IMG/VR virus record: IMGVR_UViG_3300020005_000027
Coordinates: 1 to 21,698 of that record
Origin: a virus
Length of the DNA stretch: 21,698 nucleotides
Reading direction: 5' to 3' (one strand)
Within the stretch, counting starts at the first letter, position 1; the number at the start of each line of letters is the position of its first letter. The notes under the pieces were generated by a model, which saw only the letters and a program-made list of their open reading frames with translations, ran no database searches and was not told where the DNA came from. A program made the translations under genes and the position numbers. Shown here piece after piece: positions 1-5,565 of this stretch.

Positions 1-143
1 TGTTTGATTAATAATGTGAGTGCTATTTTTATCTCTTGTAGTTCGTGATCATGATGGTGAAATTTATCTTTACCAACCATGATTATATCTTTTTCCAGAT
101 AAACTATTTCGATAGTCTTTTTTTTTGGTTGTAAGAATGCCAT
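1..143 (-). CDS. partial hypothetical protein, runs off the left edge
   Basis: Reading the minus strand from an ATG at 143 gives 47 codons with no stop up to the window edge, so the 3' end is missing. The visible peptide begins MAFLQPKKKTIEIVYLEKD, then has a His-rich stretch (HHHDHE around residues 34-39) and an amphipathic tail. I do not recognise a family. The gene would be transcribed divergently from everything else here. An open frame of this length in AT-rich DNA is only modest evidence, so this is a probable but unproven gene. Confidence 0.4.
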   Translation of the reverse strand, partial: MAFLQPKKKTIEIVYLEKDIIMVGKDKFHHHDHELQEIKIALTLLIK

Positions 144-219
144 GAGTAAATTTACGATTTATTTGGTAATATGAAATATTATATTTAGGTTAGCAATTAT
201 AAACAGCATTGTGCCGCTG
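144..219. promoter_or_regulatory. divergent spacer, presumed promoter region
   Basis: This short AT-rich stretch lies between the minus-strand partial gene and the first plus-strand ORFs, so promoters for both directions would be expected in or near it. I searched by eye for the Bacteroidota pattern (TAnnTTTG with an upstream TTG) and found no convincing match. The call rests on gene orientation only. Confidence 0.25.
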
Positions 220-318
220 ATGAAAATAATAAACGATAATAACCCCGGTCTTATACTTGCACTTCCATCTTCAGGATGTGGTGGCACAACTTGTATAGGA
301 TCGGCGTTAATATTTTAA
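220..318 (+). CDS. tiny ORF, 32 aa, doubtful
   Basis: An ATG at 220 opens a 32-residue frame ending TAA at 316-318. It starts MKIINDNNPGLIL and contains a small Gly/Cys/Thr-rich segment (SSGCGGTTC). It sits just before another tiny ORF in the same direction. No family is recognised. It could equally be leader RNA of the accessory operon. Confidence 0.25.
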   Translation: MKIINDNNPGLILALPSSGCGGTTCIGSALIF

Positions 319-323
319 ATACG

Positions 324-419
324 ATGCAGCTTGCCACTCTTATATTAACCGTACTAAACTTTTTAATGTTCGTTGGATTGATAACAGCAATCGTTATTGA
401 TAATAGAAAAAATAAATAA
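324..419 (+). CDS. small single-pass membrane protein, 31 aa
   Basis: The frame ATG 324 to TAA 417-419 encodes 31 residues. Residues 3-25 are an uninterrupted hydrophobic helix (LATLILTVLNFLMFVGL then ITAIVI), followed by a polar, basic tail (DNRKNK). That is the plan of a one-span membrane microprotein with a positively charged C-terminal end. It ends two bases before the next gene start at 421, as expected for a coupled first gene. No function can be assigned. Small membrane proteins of this sort occur in phage accessory regions, but nothing here specifically marks a holin. Confidence 0.45.
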   Translation: MQLATLILTVLNFLMFVGLITAIVIDNRKNK

Positions 420-420
420 C

Positions 421-729
421 ATGGCATGGCCGCATAGCATAGACACGTGGGATGATTGGAAACAAAACATTTTTGCAAACGTAGAAGCATCAATTAAATC
501 ACGTCTATTTTATAAACCTAAAACAAATAACATGGAAGATGTAACACCAAAAGAAGCAAAAACAAGGACGCCCCGTAATACAGAAAGTATTACTAAGGGG
601 GCTTTATCTTTAAACCTAAAAGAAAGGGTTGAGTTGTTGGAACTATTAAAAGAATCTATTCAAGCTGAAGTTGATGGCTTAAAAGCTATGGCAAAGCAGG
701 CTGAAGAAATCGCAAACGGAAATAAATGA
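421..729 (+). CDS. hypothetical protein, helical C-terminus
   Basis: The protein has 102 residues from ATG 421 (MAWPHSIDTWDDWKQ). I prefer this start to an upstream TTG at 397 because the latter would overlap the preceding microprotein. A second internal ATG at 532 (MEDVTPKEAK) could give a shorter 65-residue form. The N-terminal third is Trp-rich and polar. From about residue 60 on, the sequence is strongly helical and amphipathic (LSLNLKERVELLELLKES, then KAMAKQAEEIA). The last codons overlap the next gene by ATGA. No family is recognised. A coding-region inverted repeat (570-602) lies between the two halves. Confidence 0.6.
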   Translation: MAWPHSIDTWDDWKQNIFANVEASIKSRLFYKPKTNNMEDVTPKEAKTRTPRNTESITKGALSLNLKERVELLELLKESIQAEVDGLKAMAKQAEEIANGNK

Positions 730-1067
730 TTAATACGAATGAATTAAGACGGGGTAACTGGGTTAACGCTACTTATGATGGCATAGATTACAGGCAAGTG
801 TTTAGCATTCCTAATATGGATGAATTTGCAGCAGAACCCATTACCATCACACCAGAAATATTAGAGAAGGCGGGATTTAAAAAAGAAGATAAGTTAAACG
901 TGAATGCACAAACATGGTGTAAGTTCGGAATGGGCGAATATCTTACATACTACTTTGATGGATTTTGCAAGTTTGAATTTGGGATAAAACCAGCGATTAA
1001 ATACGTCCACCAACTCCAAAATCTTTACTTCGCATTAACCGGTGAAGAACTATATATAAAACTATGA
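726..1067 (+). CDS. conserved phage hypothetical protein (HQLQNLYFALTGEEL family)
   Basis: The protein has 113 residues, starting on the ATGA overlap with the gene before. It begins NELRRGNWVN and has a central stretch EPITITPEILEKAGFKK. It ends with the hallmark HQLQNLYFALTGEELYI, which I recognise from many short hypothetical proteins in Bacteroidota phages and prophages. No biochemical role is known to me. It ends in another ATGA overlap with the glycosyltransferase-like gene, so it is co-translated with the glycan block. Confidence 0.8.
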   Translation: MINTNELRRGNWVNATYDGIDYRQVFSIPNMDEFAAEPITITPEILEKAGFKKEDKLNVNAQTWCKFGMGEYLTYYFDGFCKFEFGIKPAIKYVHQLQNLYFALTGEELYIKL

Positions 1068-1933
1068 CCCGTACAATTACAACTTGCCCAGGAATCGGAG
1101 ATACGATCTGGTTATTAATGAAACTAATAAACCAGAAAGAAAAATTCCATTGGAAAGTTGGCGATGGTTCACCCCAAAGATCAAAGCCGTTATTTGATTT
1201 GTTCCCACAATTAACAGAATCATTTGAATACATTCCTAACTCAGGTTACAAACAAATTAAACGTGATGCAAGTCGTGGTTTATGGAAACAGATGCCAGAT
1301 AAATTCTCATTGGAGGCCAATAGTCATCTGGAAGCAGGGTTTAGAATTGAAGATTTTTTACCTGATCTGGAAACTAGTTTTATATTGCCGTATCAAACAG
1401 ACAATTATTTTAGACAGGCTGATAATTTTATAAAAAAACCAACTTATATAAGTCAAGGTAAATACATTGGCATCTACACAACGTCTTATTCTAACTCCCG
1501 CTATATGTCAGGATGGCTTTTAGATGAATGGTCAAGGTTTATCCAATTACTAAGAGTTCACAATCCGGAGTATAAATTTGTTTTCATTGGAGCTGAGTAT
1601 GATCTTGGGTTATCGGATGAATTAATGAAATTGTTCCCTAAAGAGATTTACATTAATGCAATGAATCAGTCATTAGGAGTAACGATTGAGATTTTAAAGC
1701 GATTAGAAATGTTTGTAGGGTTTCAGTCTGGGCTATCAATCATCAATGAAACGATAGGGGCTAAACAAACTGTGATGCTTTATTCACCGAAGTTAGCAGC
1801 TATGATAGAAACATGGCCTGATAAAAAGCGAATAGAATCGGGGGCGTATAAAGGAGCGACCTTTGGCACGGCTAAGCATCCCCTAAAACCAGAACAGTTA
1901 TTTGATTGGCTTATAGAATTTAAAAAAATATAA
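1064..1933 (+). CDS. GT9/heptosyltransferase-like glycosyltransferase
   Basis: The 289-residue protein has the GT-B two-domain plan of ADP-heptose:LPS heptosyltransferases (GT9). An N-terminal glycine loop (CPGIGDTIWLLMKL, residues 8-21) corresponds to the acceptor-domain start GDxx. A C-terminal donor-domain motif (MFVGFQSGLSIINETIG, about 216-232) matches the family pattern in which a Gly/Ser pair and an acidic or polar residue contact the nucleotide. The middle has the typical strand of the second Rossmann fold (YKFVFIGAEYD). It is somewhat shorter than cellular heptosyltransferases (about 320-350). It probably transfers a sugar, but donor and acceptor are unknown. It lies in a coupled operon with methyltransferase and Stealth-like genes. 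An inactive scaffold role cannot be excluded. Confidence 0.7.
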   Translation: MTRTITTCPGIGDTIWLLMKLINQKEKFHWKVGDGSPQRSKPLFDLFPQLTESFEYIPNSGYKQIKRDASRGLWKQMPDKFSLEANSHLEAGFRIEDFLPDLETSFILPYQTDNYFRQADNFIKKPTYISQGKYIGIYTTSYSNSRYMSGWLLDEWSRFIQLLRVHNPEYKFVFIGAEYDLGLSDELMKLFPKEIYINAMNQSLGVTIEILKRLEMFVGFQSGLSIINETIGAKQTVMLYSPKLAAMIETWPDKKRIESGAYKGATFGTAKHPLKPEQLFDWLIEFKKI

Positions 1934-1934
1934 A

Positions 1935-2081
1935 ATGGAAGTTTGGAAGCCTTTAGTCGGTTTTAAAATTAATGGCGCTAATGTTCGTGGCTTAAATGCT
2001 GATCTTGCTAAAAAATACAACACAACAAAAGGCAACATAAAAACCATTGTTGCTGGTAAATCATGGAAACACATTTTATGA
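1935..2081 (+). CDS. helix-turn-helix fragment like the C-terminus of HNH homing endonucleases
   Basis: The protein has 48 residues (ATG 1935, TGA 2079-2081). The segment from residue 17 to the end (LNADLAKKYNTTKGNIK, then TIVAGKSWKHI) matches the helix-turn-helix that closes many phage HNH endonucleases, whose consensus is of the form LAxxFgVSxxxIxxIxxGksWkh. No HNH nuclease residues precede it. It is therefore either the DNA-binding remnant of a decayed homing endonuclease or a tiny stand-alone DNA-binding protein. It starts one base after the glycosyltransferase stop and ends in an ATGA overlap with the methyltransferase-like gene, so it remains inside the coupled operon. Confidence 0.65.
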   Translation: MEVWKPLVGFKINGANVRGLNADLAKKYNTTKGNIKTIVAGKSWKHIL

Positions 2082-2584
2082 GTATGCCAGTTAACGAGAA
2101 TTATTTCAAGACCTACAAAGGCGACTGCGAGGTATTCATAGAAACCGGCACTAATATGGGAGGGGGTGTTACATTAGCGGTGCAAGCAGGCTTCTTAGAA
2201 ATACATACAATAGACTTGGGTAATTTTCTTGATCCTCATTACAAGCATGGGCTAAATAATATTAATTACCACATTGGCGATAGTCCGAAGGTTTTGGATG
2301 AGTTATTACCGAAACTAAAAGATAAGAAAATAATGTTTTGGTTAGACGCTCATTCAATGCTAATGGAAGGCGAGGAAGAAAATTATCCTTTGTTAAGGGA
2401 ATTAAATGTTATTGAAAAACATTGCAAGAAATGTGTTATCTTAATTGATGATTATTTATACATGACGCATAATTTAATTACTGGATTTTCAACTAAGATG
2501 ATTGAAAAAAGATTAGACATGATGGGACTTGGAATTGAATATCTTTCAAACCCGATTATAAACAATATACTTTTAGCAAGATGA
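2078..2584 (+). CDS. class I SAM-dependent methyltransferase-like protein
   Basis: The protein has 168 residues. I place the start at ATG 2078 because it gives the ATGA overlap used throughout the operon. An in-frame ATG at 2063 would add five residues. Residues 20-47 (FIETGTNMGGGVTLAVQAGF and a following ID at the end of strand 2) form the glycine-rich motif I and acidic residue of a Rossmann methyltransferase. FWLDAHS (about 87-93) and ILIDDY are the later strands seen in FkbM-like and related small methyltransferases. The substrate is unknown. Position between two glycosyltransferase-like genes suggests a sugar or glycan target, by inference only. Confidence 0.65.
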   Translation: MSMPVNENYFKTYKGDCEVFIETGTNMGGGVTLAVQAGFLEIHTIDLGNFLDPHYKHGLNNINYHIGDSPKVLDELLPKLKDKKIMFWLDAHSMLMEGEEENYPLLRELNVIEKHCKKCVILIDDYLYMTHNLITGFSTKMIEKRLDMMGLGIEYLSNPIINNILLAR

Positions 2585-2724
2585 TCAGCGGTTACTACTT
2601 AGAACGACATGACTGGATTCGCAAAGGATCAATATACACAAAGGGGGAGAACGTTATTAAGTTTAACGGGACTGATTGGTTTTTGAATGGTAAGGTAATA
2701 ACAAGCACAAAAGAAGTACCATGA
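2581..2724 (+). CDS. hypothetical microprotein, 47 aa
   Basis: This frame is embedded by ATGA overlaps at both ends (2581 with the methyltransferase-like gene, 2721 with the next gene), which strongly supports real translation despite its size. The product starts MISGYYLERHDWIRKGS and continues with alternating hydrophobic and polar residues (NVIKFNGTDWFLNGKVI), suggesting a small beta-rich fold. There are no Cys pairs, membrane segment or known motif, and no family is recognised. Confidence 0.6.
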   Translation: MISGYYLERHDWIRKGSIYTKGENVIKFNGTDWFLNGKVITSTKEVP

Positions 2725-3527
2725 GCGATATTTTGTTCTGCCATAGTGGTAATAGCGGGGACATTGTATTTAGTATTCCTACCATAAATCATATATGCGG
2801 TAATGAAAGGAAGGCTATGCTATATATTAAAAAGGCGCAATATATCACCGGAAACCAATTTGATTTTGTAAAAGATTTATTGCTTCAGCAGCCTTCAATT
2901 AAATCAGTCCATCCTTTTATACCTACCGATAACGATTGGTCATATTTTAACTGGCCAGGATTGAAATATGATTATGATCTAGACTTAGCAAGGATGCAGA
3001 ACCAACGGGGACGAATACATATTGTGAAAAGGTATTTTGATACCTTTGGTATTCAAGCAGATCATACGAAACCTTTTTTAAAAATAGACGATTTGCCTTC
3101 TGGACTTAAAGGAACATTTGCTTTAATACACTTAACTCCCAGATGGAATGGATTGCAATACGATTGGAAAAAGATATATGCTGAAGCGAAAGAAAAATAT
3201 AAGCACGTTTTCTTTATAGGTTTTCAGTCTGAATGGTTAGATTTTTCATTACGCTTTGGCCCTATAATAGATTTGGTTACTAATGATCTTTTAGAAATGG
3301 CTCGGTTTATCAGGGACTGTGCAGCGTTATATTGTAATCAAGGGGTAGCATTGACTATTGCGCAAGGACTAGGAAAGGAATATTATCTTGTAAAAAACGG
3401 TACTAAGACTAACTGTCATTTGCATACACCAAATGAACATTTATTAGGCGCTGAATATTTAGCTTCTCATCATACGTTTTCAGATATGGACAGGCCTGAT
3501 TCACATTTACAAACAAGATTTAAATGA
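2721..3527 (+). CDS. second GT-B glycosyltransferase-like protein
   Basis: The protein has 268 residues. The N-terminal loop CHSGNSGDIVFSIPTI (residues 7-22) is the glycine-rich GD motif of GT9/heptosyltransferase-like enzymes. The C-terminal half has a second Rossmann strand (HVFFIGFQSEW) and a donor-site-like segment (AALYCNQGVALTIAQGLGK) where family members carry a Ser/Asn-Gly pair followed by a helix. It is related in architecture, not closely in sequence, to the protein at 1064-1933. It probably transfers a sugar or is a degenerate paralogue. It is coupled by ATGA to neighbours on both sides. Confidence 0.6.
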   Translation: MSDILFCHSGNSGDIVFSIPTINHICGNERKAMLYIKKAQYITGNQFDFVKDLLLQQPSIKSVHPFIPTDNDWSYFNWPGLKYDYDLDLARMQNQRGRIHIVKRYFDTFGIQADHTKPFLKIDDLPSGLKGTFALIHLTPRWNGLQYDWKKIYAEAKEKYKHVFFIGFQSEWLDFSLRFGPIIDLVTNDLLEMARFIRDCAALYCNQGVALTIAQGLGKEYYLVKNGTKTNCHLHTPNEHLLGAEYLASHHTFSDMDRPDSHLQTRFK

Positions 3528-4168
3528 ACTTCACAGCTAAAGGACGTAAATATGGAATTGATAAATTTGGAGTTATTACTCAACTTGATCATAGGCCTTT
3601 TGTTTATGATCCTAACTATTCTGCAATATATGATAGCGAACAGTATAAACGAGGATCTGATTTACTCCAAGCCCTGAGGGCTGGCTTTGCCTGTGCTTCA
3701 CATGGTAGGCAAATAAACTCTTTAATGGATGTCGGTTATGGAAACGCAGCTTTTATAAACTTTGTAAAGCAAGACTTGATCCCTTACGTTTACGGTCACG
3801 ACATAACCGGAGTTCCTTTAGACGGGGCTTATTTAATGCCTGAATTTGTTAAGGCAGATGTTTATACTTTCTGGGATGTTTTAGAACATTTCCCAGATTG
3901 TTCGTTTCTTAAAGACTTGCCTACAGAAACGATTTGCATAAGCCTTCCTTACTGTCATTTTCATACCGAGGGATTGGATTGGTTTGAAAATAAGTACCAC
4001 CATTTGAAGCCAGACGAGCATATACGTCATTATTCACCATTTAGTTTAATGGCATTTATGGATTCTTATGGGTGGAGAGCTATTGCCGAATCTGGACACG
4101 AAGACATAATACGCAAATCCAAACATGGGCTGCAAAATATTTTGAGTATGGCTTTTAAAAGAAAATAA
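3524..4168 (+). CDS. SAM-dependent methyltransferase (Methyltransf_23-like)
   Basis: The protein has 214 residues. The motif I region SLMDVGYGNAAFINF (about 67-80) holds the SAM-binding glycine loop. GHDITG follows as the end of strand 2. The FWDVLEHF segment (116-123) is the classical motif of ubiquinone/sugar-type methyltransferases with D, E and H after strand 4. The later HLKPDEHIRHYSPFSL matches the family's C-terminal EHxxHF block. The N-terminal 60 residues look like a short substrate cap. The target is unknown. It ends in TAA at 4166-4168, overlapping a likely ATA start of the next gene. Confidence 0.75.
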   Translation: MNFTAKGRKYGIDKFGVITQLDHRPFVYDPNYSAIYDSEQYKRGSDLLQALRAGFACASHGRQINSLMDVGYGNAAFINFVKQDLIPYVYGHDITGVPLDGAYLMPEFVKADVYTFWDVLEHFPDCSFLKDLPTETICISLPYCHFHTEGLDWFENKYHHLKPDEHIRHYSPFSLMAFMDSYGWRAIAESGHEDIIRKSKHGLQNILSMAFKRK

Positions 4169-4854
4169 ATACCATTACAATATTAATTCCATACAAACCC
4201 GATATTCACGAAGGAATTGAGTTGCTTTACGCTTTAAGGTCAATAGAGGCTAACTTAATGGGCTTCGGGAATGTTGTGGTAATAGGTCAGCCGCCATCAT
4301 GGTATATTGGCGAATCAGTAACAGCACAAGATTATGACGGGAGGAAACAATATACTATTTACCAGAAGATTTTAATAGGGTGTGAATTAAATAACGTTAC
4401 TGATGATTTTATTATGTTCAACGACGATCACTTTCTATTAAAACCATTATATGCTGAAAATATTAAATACTGGCATAACGGTCCGATAGCAAATGAAATG
4501 AATAGAAACCTGACGGCTAGATATGCCCATGCTGTTGAGAACACTATTAATATTTTACCGGATGCGATGAACTTTGATATTCATATACCAATAATTTATA
4601 ATAAGGCTAAGTTTAAAATGTTATTTGGTAACAAAAATGATGAGGTATGTGTTAAGACTTATTACTGCGAATCATTACAGCTACAAGGTGAGGAGATGGC
4701 TGACTGTAAGATTGATCAGTTATTGTCTTATGAAGCGATAAAAGAGTATATCAAAGACCGGATGTTTTTTTCTACTTCGATTAATTCAATCAAGGCTCCG
4801 ATGAGGGCGGTTTTGGAAGATATGTTTAAAGAAAAATCTAGGTGGGAAAAATAA
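4165..4854 (+). CDS. Stealth-like sugar-phosphotransferase/glycosyltransferase, non-ATG start
   Basis: The open frame runs from after a stop at 4156. Its first ATG is internal and a TTG at 4222 would remove the first strand. Residues encoded just upstream (ITILIPYKP) are a natural first beta strand of a Rossmann/GT-A fold. I therefore place the start at ATA 4165, which also gives the operon's 4-base overlap (ATAA); ATT 4174 is another option. With this start the protein has 229 residues. The segment DDFIMFNDDHFLLKPL (about 80-95) resembles the conserved NDDxF block of Stealth proteins, which transfer hexose-1-phosphate in capsule synthesis. A later HIPIIYNKAKF resembles their His-Pro block. 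It is shorter than usual, so catalytic identity is tentative. Confidence 0.6.
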   Translation: MNTITILIPYKPDIHEGIELLYALRSIEANLMGFGNVVVIGQPPSWYIGESVTAQDYDGRKQYTIYQKILIGCELNNVTDDFIMFNDDHFLLKPLYAENIKYWHNGPIANEMNRNLTARYAHAVENTINILPDAMNFDIHIPIIYNKAKFKMLFGNKNDEVCVKTYYCESLQLQGEEMADCKIDQLLSYEAIKEYIKDRMFFSTSINSIKAPMRAVLEDMFKEKSRWEK

Positions 4855-5013
4855 TTCTCATATTTTAAAAACTAATATTTAACTTACACACCCAATAAGC
4901 AGTTAGCTTATTTGGCAATTAATGAAATTTAAATCAAACGGGGATCCGGCAGATTTAATTAGACTTAGTGTATCTAAGTTCAGCCTCTGCACAAGCAGGG
5001 GCATTGTCATTTT
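4855..5013. other. non-coding gap between the accessory operon and HNH gene
   Basis: This 159-base gap breaks the chain of overlapping genes. Only a 31-codon frame (ATG 4922 to TGA 5017) fits, overlapping the HNH start. It matches nothing I know and is probably chance. A small terminase gene would normally lie about here, but none is visible. The gap contains a strong hairpin listed separately. Confidence 0.5.
4983..5002 (+). terminator. GC-rich hairpin just before the HNH gene, possible terminator
   Basis: An eight-pair stem GCCTCTGC/GCAGGGGC (one G-U pair) closes an ACAA loop, and the sequence after it is only moderately T-rich (ATTGTCATTTT). It could end transcription of the accessory operon, or act as an RNA structure before the HNH start at 5014. 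Its 3' arm and flank (AGGGGCATTGT) match 10 of 11 bases of the arm and flank of the hairpin inside the terminase gap (AGGGGCAATGT at 5672-5682). Confidence 0.45.
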
Positions 5014-5565
5014 ATGATAACAAGGAAACAAATAGAAGATCATTACTTGGTTTTAGCACATGGCCACGTTTACAGTAAACGGACTAATAGGCGTATGGTT
5101 GGTAAGATTGACAAGTATGGGTATAGAATACTTTGTCTGTCTTTAGATTTGGGCGTTAAGCACGTTGGACTTCATAGGATCGTAGCTATTTGTTGGTTAG
5201 ACAACCCTAATAATTTGCCACAGATAAATCATAAAGATGGCGACAAATTAAATAATAGGGTTAATAATCTTGAATGGTGTACGGCTAAGCATAATACTCA
5301 ACATTCTTACGATACCGGATTATCAAAGGCGTGGAACAAAAATAAGACGGGTGTATATTCTGAAGAACAAATTTGCCGCATGCGGAAGAATCAGCCAAAT
5401 ATGAAGCCGGTAAGAGTTGAATTAAACGGGGTTGAAATTGCAAAATATGATAGCATGGCTGAACTATGCCGTGAAATGGGTTTTGATGAAAGAACAGCAA
5501 TGAGAGTTTTGCAAGGCAAGAAAAGCTATAATACTATTAAAGGACATAAACTTTATTACTCTTGA
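5014..5565 (+). CDS. HNH homing-type endonuclease with NUMOD1 domain
   Basis: The protein has 183 residues. The HNH_3-type nuclease core includes LHRIVAICWL (His54), then INHKDGDKLNN (Asn72-His73) and NLEWCT (Asn85), the expected bba-metal arrangement. This is followed by AKHNTQHSY, typical of phage NUMOD4/HNH proteins. Residues 131-183 (KPVRVELNGVEIAKYDSMAE, then an HTH-like LCREMGF and a final GHKLYYS) form a NUMOD1 DNA-binding repeat. Such proteins are free-standing or intron-borne homing endonucleases that nick or cut a cognate site. Here the gene is free-standing, directly upstream of and overlapping (TTGA) the terminase frame. HNH proteins that assist terminases (HK97 gp74 type) lack NUMOD domains, so homing is the better call. 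Confidence 0.9.
   Translation: MITRKQIEDHYLVLAHGHVYSKRTNRRMVGKIDKYGYRILCLSLDLGVKHVGLHRIVAICWLDNPNNLPQINHKDGDKLNNRVNNLEWCTAKHNTQHSYDTGLSKAWNKNKTGVYSEEQICRMRKNQPNMKPVRVELNGVEIAKYDSMAELCREMGFDERTAMRVLQGKKSYNTIKGHKLYYS

Noticed and set aside
4922-5017. 31-codon frame before the HNH gene as a tiny terminase small subunit
   Set aside because: It has no helix-turn-helix, is too short, and half of it is the hairpin sequence.
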